DNA from: Pseudomonas brassicacearum
GTDB lineage: Bacteria > Pseudomonadota > Gammaproteobacteria > Pseudomonadales > Pseudomonadaceae
DNA length: 64,000 nucleotides
Direction: 5' to 3'
Assembly (NCBI RefSeq): GCF_009601685.2
Contig: NZ_CP045701.2
Span: forward strand, 2,294,001 to 2,358,000
Both the position numbers and the translations under genes were made by a program. Positions 37,856 to 46,348 of this stretch are shown piece by piece. Within the stretch, counting starts at the first letter, position 1. Each line of letters opens with the position of its first letter. The notes under the pieces were generated by a model, which did no database searches, had not been told where the DNA came from, and saw only the letters and a program-made list of their open reading frames with translations.

Positions 37856-38092
37856 ATGCCGGTGTCCCACGATTTGTGCCAGGATCTCAAATGCACAAAA
37901 GACCACATCCAGCAAAAACGCAGCGAGAATCCAAGGCTCGACTCGTTACTTCAAAAATACTCCCAACTTGATGCCGAGGTGGTCGAAGCCGAAAAACCGT
38001 CCACCGGCGCGCTGTCCGACGATGCTTTGGAGACGCTCAAGAAGAAGCGATTGCTGGTCAAGGACGAGATCGTGGATCAGATGCAGCGGTAG
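37856..38092 (+). CDS. DUF465/YdcH-family small protein
   Basis: A 78-residue helical-hairpin protein (LLQKYSQLDAEVVEAE, then LKKKRLLVKDEIVDQM), the shape of the YdcH family. AAGGAGG lies 6 bases before the ATG. Function of the family is not established. Confidence 0.85.
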   Translation: MPVSHDLCQDLKCTKDHIQQKRSENPRLDSLLQKYSQLDAEVVEAEKPSTGALSDDALETLKKKRLLVKDEIVDQMQR

Positions 38093-38106
38093 TGCGAAGG
38101 GCTTTT

Positions 38107-38263
38107 GTGGCGAGGGAGCTTGCTCCCGCTGGGCCGTAGGAGCTGTCGAGTGCAACGAGGCTGCGATCTTTGCCCGAACACTTGAACCTCAAGCGAAAGA
38201 TCAAAAGATCGCAGCCTTCGGCAGCTCCTACCACAACCTAGCGGGAGCAAGCTCCCTCGCCAC
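38107..38263. repeat. Composite repeat: family A element nested in family C arms
   Basis: The outer arms 38107-38134 and 38237-38263 match over 27 nt at 26 positions (GTGGCGAGGGAGC type). Inside lies family A copy 6 (38136-38231). Same architecture as 18817-18984. It lies between convergent genes and may also end their transcripts. Confidence 0.9.
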
Positions 38264-38303
38264 GACAGGTCCTCATTCCAGGCAAGTCTTGCCTCACCGA
38301 TTG

Positions 38304-39167
38304 TCAGGTCAGTGGGTCCCAGCGCTGCGACCAGTCGCTGCCGGTCTTGACGATTTCTCGCAATACCTCGAACGCTTGCTGCAACGCCGCTGAATCCCGA
38401 TCGCGGGAGTAGACCAGATAGGTGGGGTAGTTGAACTCCGGTGCCTTGGGCACCCGTTCCAGGATGCCGCTGTCCAGGTAGCTCTGCACGACCCGGGTGC
38501 GGAAGTAGCCGCTGCCGCCATTTTCCAGGATGTACTGCAGGGCCAGCGGGCCGAGGTTGAAGGCCACGGCGGCCTTGGCCTTGTCCGGTAGCGCGGTGTC
38601 GTGTTGGCGACGGAAATCAGCACTCCAGTCGATGTACGCGTAGGGCTCGGGACGAGTGGCCAGGCGTACCAGGATGAGTTTTTCTTCCAGCAGTTGTTCT
38701 ACCTGCAGGCGCGGCCAGTATTCGGGTTGATACACCACCGCCGCGTCCAGCAGACCCAGCTCCAGCTGTTGCAGCAGTTTCTCGCCGTCGCGGATGTCCA
38801 TGCGCAGGGCATGACCGGGAATTTTCTGGCGCAGCTCGCCGGCCCAGGCGAGCATCAAGGGATTGCACAGGCTGACCTCGCCCCCCAGGTGCAAGACGTT
38901 GCGATAGCCCTCGGGCAGTGGCAGGTCCCGGCGGGCCGCTTCCCAGGTCTGCACGAGCTGGTTGGCGTAGACCACGAACGCCTCGCCGTCGCTGGTCAAG
39001 CGCGCGCCGGCACGGTTGCGTACGAACAGCGCGCAGCCGAGCTGGCTTTCGAGCTTCTGGACCCGGGCGGTGATCGCCGTCTGGGTCACGTGCAGCTTTT
39101 CGGCGGCCGCAGCGAGGCTGCCGTGGCGGACGATTTCCAGGAAGGTGCGGGCGAGGTCGATGTCCAT
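38304..39167 (-). CDS. LysR-family transcriptional regulator
   Basis: A 287-residue LysR protein with its DNA-binding region near the N-terminus (MDIDLARTFLEIVRHGSLAA, then VTQTAITARVQKLES). It lies 63 bases after the HoxX-like gene on the same strand, so the two may be co-transcribed and the regulator may control that enzyme. The effector is unknown. Confidence 0.9.
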   Translation of the reverse strand: MDIDLARTFLEIVRHGSLAAAAEKLHVTQTAITARVQKLESQLGCALFVRNRAGARLTSDGEAFVVYANQLVQTWEAARRDLPLPEGYRNVLHLGGEVSLCNPLMLAWAGELRQKIPGHALRMDIRDGEKLLQQLELGLLDAAVVYQPEYWPRLQVEQLLEEKLILVRLATRPEPYAYIDWSADFRRQHDTALPDKAKAAVAFNLGPLALQYILENGGSGYFRTRVVQSYLDSGILERVPKAPEFNYPTYLVYSRDRDSAALQQAFEVLREIVKTGSDWSQRWDPLT

Positions 39168-39230
39168 GTTCAGGCCGATGCGGGGGAAGCGGGCATTGTA
39201 AGAGCTGCCGCGCCTCCCCGATACCGCGCA

Positions 39231-40949
39231 TTATTGGACGGCTTGGGCCTGTGCTGTTCGCGCCCAAGGGGCGACCAGGCGTTCTGGCGTGCGGCAGGCC
39301 TTGTGCTTGAAGACGAAACCACGGCACTTGTCGGCGAAGCCATGGCGATTGTCCACCATGTCATGTCGCATCTGTGCGAGCTCACCATCGCGGCACGCCT
39401 GAATCGCTGACAGGCTCCGTTCGGCCTTGCGAGCCCGGATGCTTTCATAGGTCGGATCGAGCAGCGCACCGTTGGCCCGTTGCAGCAGCCACAGGCCGAA
39501 CTCGTCGGGGCAGCGCGGTCCGATCTCCTGGACCATGCCATAGCGCAACGCCTGGAGGGCGCTGATCGGCAGGCAGTCCTGGGTGAGTTTCCAGGCCATG
39601 TCCGGGCCAACCGCGCGGGGCAGGCTGTAGGTCCAGTATTCAGAACCGTACAGGCCCATGGTCGCGTAGTGCGGGTTGAGCACGATGTCACGGCGCGCCA
39701 GGACGATATCGGCTGCCAGGGCCAACATCACACCGCCGGCCCCGGCGTTACCCGTCAGGCCGCTGACCACCAGTTGCCGTGCGTTGAACAACTCAAGGCA
39801 AACGTCATCGATGGCCTGTATGTTGGCCCAGGCCTCCAGCCCGGGTTCGGTGGCGGCCTGGATAACATTCAGGTGCACGCCGTTGGAAAAACTGCCGCGC
39901 CCGCCGCGGATCAACAGCACCTGGGTGTCCCGGGACTTGGCCCAGCGCAATGCCGCCACCAGGCGTTGGCATTGCTCAGTGCTCATCGCCCCGTTATAGA
40001 ACTCGAACGTCAACTCCCCCACATGGCCGCACTCGCGGTAGCGAATGGGCTGGTAAGGCTCATCGCTGAACGGCTGGCGGGCCAGGGAACCGTCGAGCAC
40101 CGGGACGCCTTCGAGGCGGTTCGACAGTACATGGCGCGCCGGACGCTTGAAGGTCTGTTCGCCGGGCTGCGGCTTGCGGCGCAGGGCGCCGATCCACAGG
40201 CTTGCATCCCCTGTCGCCACCAGCACCGCATCGTCACGCACCGCCAGCAGTTCGCCGGGCAGGCCGTGACGAACGTCCGGATGGGCGTCGTACAGGTAAA
40301 ACTGCTCGCCGGCCAGGCTTGCCAGCACTCCGGGTTGACCGTCGGCGGCATCGATGCAGCGTTTGATGAAGCCGGTGCTGTCGTGCCAGCTGAAGGTGCG
40401 ATGGGCCTGGGTCATGTTCGGTTGCAGGCGTCCGACCACGTCATGACGGCCATAGTCCAGTGGCACCGGGATGAAACCGTCGAGGTATTTTTCCACGACC
40501 TCGCGGATGCAACGAATGGCCGCATCGCTGACCGGGCCGTTATACAGCTCGGATTTGCGCAGGCCTTGGGGCAGGTCGAATTCGCAAGTGGCCCAGACTG
40601 GGCCGGCGTCCATCTCCTCTACCGCCTGCAACGCCGTGACCCCCCAGCGCTCGGGCTGCCGAGTGATCGCCCAGTCCAGGGCGCTGGCGCCGCGGTCGCC
40701 AACAATTGCGGGATGAATGATCACCACCGGGCGCCGCGGGTTGCGCCATAACTGCTCGGGAACGCGGTCCTTGAGAAACGGACAGATCACTAGGTGGGCG
40801 CCGCTTTCTTCGATTTGCCGGCAGACCGAGTCCGGATCGGTGAACAGCACGACGCTGGGGCGATAGCCGGCCTCGCGCAGGTCCAGCCAGACGCGTTGGG
40901 TCAGGCCGTTGAAGGCGCTCGACAGCAAAATGATTTTCAGTGTGGGCAT
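39231..40949 (-). CDS. hoxX: HoxX-like formyltransferase/enoyl-CoA hydratase fusion
   Basis: A 572-residue two-domain protein. The N-terminal part resembles formyl-tetrahydrofolate-using hydrolases/transferases: HPAIVGDRGASALDWAI (79-95) and EEMDAGPVWA (111-120). The C-terminal part (about 310-560) is a crotonase fold with an oxyanion-hole-type GRGSFSNGVHLN (350-361) and GNAGAGGVMLALAAD (400-414). This is the layout of HoxX, which makes the CO ligand for [NiFe]-hydrogenase maturation under aerobic conditions. No hydrogenase or hyp genes are visible in the window. The downstream LysR gene is its only close partner. Substrate here is inferred. Confidence 0.85.
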   Translation of the reverse strand: MPTLKIILLSSAFNGLTQRVWLDLREAGYRPSVVLFTDPDSVCRQIEESGAHLVICPFLKDRVPEQLWRNPRRPVVIIHPAIVGDRGASALDWAITRQPERWGVTALQAVEEMDAGPVWATCEFDLPQGLRKSELYNGPVSDAAIRCIREVVEKYLDGFIPVPLDYGRHDVVGRLQPNMTQAHRTFSWHDSTGFIKRCIDAADGQPGVLASLAGEQFYLYDAHPDVRHGLPGELLAVRDDAVLVATGDASLWIGALRRKPQPGEQTFKRPARHVLSNRLEGVPVLDGSLARQPFSDEPYQPIRYRECGHVGELTFEFYNGAMSTEQCQRLVAALRWAKSRDTQVLLIRGGRGSFSNGVHLNVIQAATEPGLEAWANIQAIDDVCLELFNARQLVVSGLTGNAGAGGVMLALAADIVLARRDIVLNPHYATMGLYGSEYWTYSLPRAVGPDMAWKLTQDCLPISALQALRYGMVQEIGPRCPDEFGLWLLQRANGALLDPTYESIRARKAERSLSAIQACRDGELAQMRHDMVDNRHGFADKCRGFVFKHKACRTPERLVAPWARTAQAQAVQ

Positions 40950-41090
40950 GAGTCTCTTCCGTGAGATGAGCAGGCGCCGGCTCCCGATGAGCCGTCCCTG
41001 GCTTGATGGAAGCGCTACGTTAGCGGTTGGAGGATGAGCGGGAACTGACAGGGGTCAAGGTTGTGAGTGCAACGCAGAATCAGGTGGGGT

Positions 41091-41125
41091 AAAAACACGA
41101 ATCCCGCCACGGGGGCGGGATTCGT
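41091..41125 (-). terminator. Rho-independent terminator of the SCP2-like gene
   Basis: The stem ACGAATCCCGCC/GGCGGGATTCGT (12 bp) has a 5-nt loop, followed on the minus strand by GTTTTT. It is 39 bases past the stop at 41164. Confidence 0.85.
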
Positions 41126-41163
41126 TTGCAATCAAAAGGTTCGCGAAGAAGGCGAACTCAATC

Positions 41164-41478
41164 TCAGGCTGGGAACAGCTCGGACAGTTTCATGGCCAGC
41201 ATCATGTCGCCTTCGGCGCGCAGCTTGCCGCCCATGAACGCCTGCATGCCGTCGGTGCTGCCGTCGACGATGCCTTGCAGGGTTTCGCCGTCCATCACCA
41301 GGGTCACCTGGGCGTCCGGGTTTTCACCTTCCTGCAGTTCGCAGGTGCTGTCCTTGACGATCAGCGAGAAGTTCTTGGTATCGTCGATGCGGAAACCGAA
41401 TACCAGGTCCAGGCCGGCAGCGGCGGCTGGGTTGAACTTGGCTTTCATGGCTTGTACGACGTCGGCTACGGAGGTCAT
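41164..41478 (-). CDS. SCP2 sterol-binding domain protein
   Basis: A 104-residue single SCP2 domain (lipid-carrier fold), with KAKFNPAAAAGLDLVFGFRI and MQAFMGGKLRAEGDMMLAMK typical of the family. It probably binds a hydrophobic ligand such as a fatty acyl group. It stands 51 bases after the histidine phosphatase gene on the same strand. Confidence 0.9.
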   Translation of the reverse strand: MTSVADVVQAMKAKFNPAAAAGLDLVFGFRIDDTKNFSLIVKDSTCELQEGENPDAQVTLVMDGETLQGIVDGSTDGMQAFMGGKLRAEGDMMLAMKLSELFPA

Positions 41479-41529
41479 GGTTTCGATCCTTATTTGGGTG
41501 GTACAGCAAGGGTCTACAGTAATCCGGAC

Positions 41530-42240
41530 TCAGCGAAAGGTGATGAGGTCCGGGGCCTTCAGCAGTTGCAGGTGGGCATGGCTGTTGAAGGAAGCCAGGG
41601 CCACCTCGCGGCCCCTGAATTTCAGGTGGTTGAGCGAGGTGTTGACGATTTGCCAGTTCAGTTCGAAGGCCTGTGGGGCCGGTATCTGGGTGATCAGGTG
41701 AAGCAGGGCGGTGATGGTGCCGCCGGAGGTGAACACGGCGATCTTATGGGTGTTGTCGGCTTGCTCCAGGATGCGCTGCAGGCCCGCCTGGACCCGTTCG
41801 ACGAAACCCTGCCAGCTTTCCAGGCCCGGCGGGTCATATCGACCGCTGAGCCAGCGCTCGATGATCAGTGCGAAGATGCGCTGGAATTCGGCGCGGTTCT
41901 GCGCAGCGTTGCGCAGGATATGCAGCGCCTCGGGTTCCTGGGGGAGCATGTCCGGCAGCAGGGCGCGAATGACCGCGTCGGCATCGAACTCGTTGAACGC
42001 GGCGTCGATTTCCAGCCCGGGAACCGGTAACCCGGCGGCGGACATCTGGCCCAGCGCGCCGATGGCGGTATCCTGTTGGCGACGCAGGTCACCCGAGAGG
42101 CAGCGATCGAATACGACACCGAGCTGCGCCAGGTGGCCGCCGAGCACTTGCGCCTGGCGCACGCCATTGGGCGAAAGGACATCGTAGTCGTCCGCACCAA
42201 AGGAGGCCTGGCCATGTCGAATCAGATAGATACTGCCCAC
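41530..42240 (-). CDS. Histidine phosphatase family protein
   Basis: A 236-residue phosphatase of the phosphoglycerate mutase-like branch. The phospho-accepting His lies in YLIRHGQASFG and further catalytic parts in DRCLSGDLRRQQDTA and VFTSGGTI. The start is a GTG at 42240; longer upstream frame lacks any family sequence. GGGAT precedes it. Substrate unknown. Divergent from sohB. Confidence 0.88.
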   Translation of the reverse strand: MGSIYLIRHGQASFGADDYDVLSPNGVRQAQVLGGHLAQLGVVFDRCLSGDLRRQQDTAIGALGQMSAAGLPVPGLEIDAAFNEFDADAVIRALLPDMLPQEPEALHILRNAAQNRAEFQRIFALIIERWLSGRYDPPGLESWQGFVERVQAGLQRILEQADNTHKIAVFTSGGTITALLHLITQIPAPQAFELNWQIVNTSLNHLKFRGREVALASFNSHAHLQLLKAPDLITFR

Positions 42241-42466
42241 GTCCGCGTCATCCCGGTACGTTGAAGGTTTGGCGAGGTTATGGGGATGGCGGTGAGCTGT
42301 CAATGAAAAAACATACGCTTGTTTGAAATGCCCGTTGCAGCCTTGCCCTGTCTCGCTCGCGTTTAGGTAACCAGCGGTTTCATGGCTGGTCGCGACGCAG
42401 GCGCATGGGTATGCTGGGGCCGTTACGCGCCTGCGTTCAGTGGCGCATTGCATTTAAGGAGTTGCT

Positions 42467-43498
42467 GTGGAGTTTTTCATCGAGTACGCCGGTTTCCTGG
42501 CCAAGACCGTGACGTTGGTGATCGCCATCCTGGTGGTGCTGGCCAGTTTTGCGGCGCTGCGCAGCAAGGGGCGACGCAAGTCGACCGGCCAGTTGCAGGT
42601 GAGCAAACTCAACGATTTCTACAAAGGGCTGCGTGAGCGCCTGGAACAGACGCTGCTGGACAAGGATCAGCTCAAGGCCCTGCGCAAGGCCGAGGGCAAG
42701 GCTGAAAAGGCCGGAAAGAAAAACAAGGACAAGCCGGCGGCCAAGCCCCGGGTGTTCGTGCTGGATTTCGACGGCGACATCAAGGCCTCGGCCACCGAGA
42801 GCCTGCGTCATGAAATCACTGCGCTGCTGACCCTGGCGACGCCGAAGGATGAAGTGGTGCTGCGCCTGGAAAGTGGCGGCGGCATGGTCCACAGCTACGG
42901 CCTGGCTTCGTCGCAGTTGGCGCGGATCCGTCAGGCCGGCGTGCCGTTGACGGTCTGCATCGACAAGGTCGCGGCCAGCGGCGGCTACATGATGGCGTGC
43001 ATCGGTGAGAAGATCATCAGCGCTCCCTTCGCGATCCTGGGTTCCATCGGCGTCGTCGCGCAGTTGCCCAACGTCAACCGGCTGCTGAAGAAGCACGACA
43101 TCGATTTCGAAGTGCTGACGGCCGGCGAATACAAACGCACGTTGACGGTGTTCGGTGAAAATACCGAGAAGGGCCGGGAGAAATTCCAGGAAGACCTGGA
43201 CATCACCCATGAGCTGTTCAAGAACTTCGTGTCCAACTACCGCCCGCAACTGGCCATTGATGAAGTGGCAACCGGTGAAGTCTGGTTGGGTGTCGCGGCG
43301 CAGGGCAAGGGCTTGGTGGACGAGTTGAAAACCAGCGATGAGTACCTGGCCGAACGGGCCAAGGGTGCCGAGTTGTACCACCTGCACTACGCCGAACGTA
43401 AAAGCCTGCAGGAACGTATCGGCATGGCGGCCAGCGGTTCGGTGGATCGCGTGCTGCTCAATTGGTGGAGTCGGCTGACCCTGCAGCGGTTCTGGTAA
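42467..43498 (+). CDS. sohB: SohB-type inner-membrane S49 peptidase
   Basis: A 343-residue serine protease of the SppA/SohB family. One N-terminal membrane helix (about 10-31) anchors it, and a charged linker follows. The catalytic dyad is S171 (VAASGGYMMAC) and K223 (AGEYKRTL). GTG start with AAGGAG at good spacing. Proposed periplasmic-side protease of unknown natural substrate. Confidence 0.93.
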   Translation: MEFFIEYAGFLAKTVTLVIAILVVLASFAALRSKGRRKSTGQLQVSKLNDFYKGLRERLEQTLLDKDQLKALRKAEGKAEKAGKKNKDKPAAKPRVFVLDFDGDIKASATESLRHEITALLTLATPKDEVVLRLESGGGMVHSYGLASSQLARIRQAGVPLTVCIDKVAASGGYMMACIGEKIISAPFAILGSIGVVAQLPNVNRLLKKHDIDFEVLTAGEYKRTLTVFGENTEKGREKFQEDLDITHELFKNFVSNYRPQLAIDEVATGEVWLGVAAQGKGLVDELKTSDEYLAERAKGAELYHLHYAERKSLQERIGMAASGSVDRVLLNWWSRLTLQRFW

Positions 43499-43526
43499 TT
43501 CGGGGATGGGTATTCACCACTAAACC

Positions 43527-43617
43527 CTGTGAGAGCGAGCCTGCTCGCGATAGCGGCGGCACATCCAGCATCCTCTGTTCAGACACACGGCCTTCGCGAG
43601 CAAGCCCGCTCCCACAG
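43527..43617. repeat. Family B REP-like inverted repeat
   Basis: Left arm CTGTGAGAGCGAGCCTGCTC, right arm ending CCCGCTCCCACAG, about 50 nt between the cores. Confidence 0.85.
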
Positions 43618-43655
43618 TGGTTCCGAGGTGGACTGGGCATCGATCACTCAGCCAC

Positions 43656-43695
43656 AAAAAAGCCCTGAACCGGTACACCCGGCTCAGGGCTTTTT
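43656..43695. terminator. Bidirectional terminator between sohB and DUF934 genes
   Basis: The stem AAAAAGCCCTGA paired with TCAGGGCTTTTT closes a small inner hairpin. A and T tracts serve both convergent genes. Confidence 0.88.
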
Positions 43696-43707
43696 CATGG
43701 GGCGGTT

Positions 43708-44202
43708 TCAGCGACGACGGAACAGCGGCAGCGGCTCGTCAGTGGCAGCCTGGTAGGTCACCGAGAAGTCCTTGAGGCTTTCGAGGGCTTCGTAGGGGTC
43801 TTTGTCGGCACGCAAGGCAAAGGCGTCGAAGCCGCAGCGGCGCATGTAGAACAACTGGTCGCGCAGTACGTCGCCAATCGCCCGCAGTTCACCCTTGAAA
43901 CCATAACGGTCACGCAGCAGGCGGGCGTTGGAGTAGCTGCGCCCGTCGGTGAAGGCCGGGAAGTTCAAGGCGATGACCTGCAACTGGTTGGCGTCCTCGC
44001 CGATTTCCTCGGCTTCCTCGTCGGCGTCCAGCCATACGCCCAGGCCGCCGTCGCGAGCCTTGAGGGCGTGGGCATGATCGCGCCACAGGGCCAGGGGCAC
44101 GATCAGGTCGTCACAGTTGGAGATGCCATCGAGGGTCGCGTCCTTGGGCAGCAGGTGCCAGGTTTCGTCGATGACCTCGTTGTTCTTAATGATTCGCTGC
44201 AT
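43708..44202 (-). CDS. DUF934 protein, sulfite/nitrite reductase partner
   Basis: A 164-residue protein of the DUF934 family, almost always beside CysI-type reductases. Typical parts are FTDGRSYSNARLLRDRYGFK and MRRCGFDAFALRADKD. The ATG at 44202 follows AAGGAA and lies within the last codons of the reductase gene (17-base overlap), so translation is coupled. Possibly an accessory or a PAPS/phosphoadenosine-pathway helper; the role is not established. Confidence 0.9.
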   Translation of the reverse strand: MQRIIKNNEVIDETWHLLPKDATLDGISNCDDLIVPLALWRDHAHALKARDGGLGVWLDADEEAEEIGEDANQLQVIALNFPAFTDGRSYSNARLLRDRYGFKGELRAIGDVLRDQLFYMRRCGFDAFALRADKDPYEALESLKDFSVTYQAATDEPLPLFRRR

Positions 44203-45844
44203 AGACGCGTTCCTTGAAGAGGTCGATGCCAATACGTTGGTAAGTGTCGATGAAGCGCTCGTCTTCGGTACGTTGTTCGATGTACACGTCGATCAGCTTC
44301 TCGATCACGTCAGGCATGTCGTCCTGGGCAAACGACGGGCCGAGGATCTTGCCCAGGCTGGCGTCGCGGCTACCGCTGCCGCCCAGGGAGACCTGATAGA
44401 ACTCTTCGCCTTTCTTGTCCACGCCCAGGATGCCGATGTGGCCGACGTGGTGGTGACCACAGGCGTTCATGCAGCCGGAAATGTTCAGGTCCAGCTCGCC
44501 GATGTCGAACAGGTAGTCCAGGTCGTCGAAACGACGCTGGATCGATTCGGCGATAGGGATCGACTTGGCGTTGGCCAGCGAGCAGAAATCGCCGCCTGGG
44601 CAGCAGATCATGTCGGTCAGCAGGCCGATGTTCGGAGTGGCGAAACCTTGCTCGCGCAGCTCGCCCCACAGGGTGAACAACTGGCTCTGTTCAACGTCTG
44701 CCAGGATGATGTTCTGCTCGTGGGAGGTACGCAGCTGGCCGAAGCTGTAGCGCTCGGCCAGGTCGGCCACGGCGTCCAGTTGCTTGTCGGTGATGTCGCC
44801 TGGCGCGACGCCGGTCGGCTTCAAGGACAGGGTCACCGCGACATAACCCGGCTTCTTGTGGGCCAGGGTATTGCGGGTGCGCCAGCGGGCGAAGCCTGGG
44901 TGTTCTCTGTCGAGGGCGGCCAGTTCGGCGTCCTGGTTGTCCAGGGCCTTATAAGCCGGGTCGACGAAGTGCTTGGCGACGCGATGCACTTCGGCTTCGG
45001 TCAGGGTGGTCTGGCCGCCACGCAGGTGAGCCATCTCGGCTTCGACCTTCTCGGCGAACACTTCAGGCGTCAGGGCCTTGACCAGGATCTTGATCCGCGC
45101 CTTGTATTTGTTGTCGCGACGGCCATAGCGGTTGTACACCCGCAAGATTGCGTCGAGATAGCTCAGCAGGTCCTGCCATGGCAGGAACTCGTTGATGAAC
45201 GCGCCGACCACCGGCGTACGTCCCAGGCCACCGCCCACCAGCACACGGAAGCCCAGCTCGCCGGCCGCGTTGTAGACCGTCTCCAGGCCGATATCGTGGA
45301 CTTCGATGGCCGCTCGGTCCGAGGTCGAGCCGTTGATGGCGATCTTGAATTTGCGCGGCAGGTAGGCGAATTCCGGGTGAAAGGTCGTCCACTGGCGGAC
45401 AATCTCGCACCACGGGCGCGGGTCGATCAACTCGTCGGCCGCGACACCGGCGAACTGGTCGGTGGTGACGTTGCGCAGGCAGTTGCCGCTGGTCTGGATC
45501 GCGTGCATCTGTACGGTGGCCAGCTCGGCCAGGATCTGGGGTACATCTTCCAGGGCCGGCCAGTTGTACTGGACGTTCTGCCGGGTACTGATGTGGGCGT
45601 AGCCCTTGTCGTAGTCGCGGGCAATTTGCGCCAGCTTGCGCACCTGGCGCGAGGTCAGTTGGCCATAAGGCACAGCCACGCGCAGCATCGGGGCGAAGCG
45701 CTGGATATACAGGCCATTCTGCAAGCGCAGAGGGCGGAATTCTTCTTCGCTCAGCTCGCCTGCCAGATAGCGTCGGGTCTGATCACGGAACTGCTTGACG
45801 CGGTCCTCGATGATCCGCTGATCGTACTCGTCGTATACGTACAT
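44186..45844 (-). CDS. cysI: Nitrite/sulfite reductase haemoprotein (CysI-like)
   Basis: Ferredoxin-type sirohaem reductase of 552 residues that reduces sulfite to sulfide for cysteine synthesis. The 4Fe-4S/sirohaem ligands are C415-x5-C421 (CCPGGDFC) and C458-x3-C462 (CMNACGHHH). Start at ATG 45844 (MYVYDEYDQR); the ribosome-binding site is weak, and the open frame extends 30 codons upstream. Single-subunit forms like this use reduced ferredoxin or similar instead of CysJ. In operon with DUF934. Confidence 0.93.
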   Translation of the reverse strand: MYVYDEYDQRIIEDRVKQFRDQTRRYLAGELSEEEFRPLRLQNGLYIQRFAPMLRVAVPYGQLTSRQVRKLAQIARDYDKGYAHISTRQNVQYNWPALEDVPQILAELATVQMHAIQTSGNCLRNVTTDQFAGVAADELIDPRPWCEIVRQWTTFHPEFAYLPRKFKIAINGSTSDRAAIEVHDIGLETVYNAAGELGFRVLVGGGLGRTPVVGAFINEFLPWQDLLSYLDAILRVYNRYGRRDNKYKARIKILVKALTPEVFAEKVEAEMAHLRGGQTTLTEAEVHRVAKHFVDPAYKALDNQDAELAALDREHPGFARWRTRNTLAHKKPGYVAVTLSLKPTGVAPGDITDKQLDAVADLAERYSFGQLRTSHEQNIILADVEQSQLFTLWGELREQGFATPNIGLLTDMICCPGGDFCSLANAKSIPIAESIQRRFDDLDYLFDIGELDLNISGCMNACGHHHVGHIGILGVDKKGEEFYQVSLGGSGSRDASLGKILGPSFAQDDMPDVIEKLIDVYIEQRTEDERFIDTYQRIGIDLFKERVYAANH

Positions 45845-46135
45845 ATAAGTCTCGGTCTCAGGCTTGGGCCGATCAGAAACAGCTGCATGTTGGCTCGCTG
45901 GAATCGGGTTCTGCCTCGGCAATTCTGCGCGCACGGCCGCGCGCTCCTAGAGGAGCCGGTGCAAGATACCTGTTTTGAGTTATGCGCAAAAGTGATGTTT
46001 GAGTATATGTAAAGAACCAAATCGACTAATGAGATTGATTATTGGCTAACCCACATTTGTCGTGCGGGCAATCATCGTCTTAACTGTGGTCGAGTCCCTA
46101 TGCAATCACCTAAAAAACCGACAAGAGGCGATGCA
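45845..46135. other. 291-nt divergent promoter region
   Basis: AT-richer stretch (about 45970-46060) between the reductase gene and the 37-aa membrane peptide gene. It should hold both promoters. I could not place convincing -35/-10 pairs or a known regulator box. Confidence 0.4.
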
Positions 46136-46249
46136 ATGAGCAATCCGACCAAAGCAAGGAAAAGCGACAGTTCTGTTGATGCCTGGGCCATTTTGTTCCT
46201 GATCATCCTGGTGGTGGGCACCGCAGTGTTCTGGGTCAGCCATCAATAA
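46136..46249 (+). CDS. 37-aa single-span membrane peptide
   Basis: A short protein: a basic hydrophilic start (MSNPTKARKSDSSVDAW), one hydrophobic helix (AILFLIILVVGTAVFWV) and SHQ at the end. AAGAGGCG lies upstream of the ATG. Probably an inner-membrane small protein with the N-terminus in the cytoplasm. Function unknown; no family recognised. Confidence 0.72.
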   Translation: MSNPTKARKSDSSVDAWAILFLIILVVGTAVFWVSHQ

Positions 46250-46348
46250 GTTCGAGCCGTTGCAGGCTACATGAAGGTCTCGTGCCGATGTGCCCGTTCG
46301 CCACCCGGGTCGTTATACTGGGTGGCGTATTATTTGGGGCGGGGCGGG

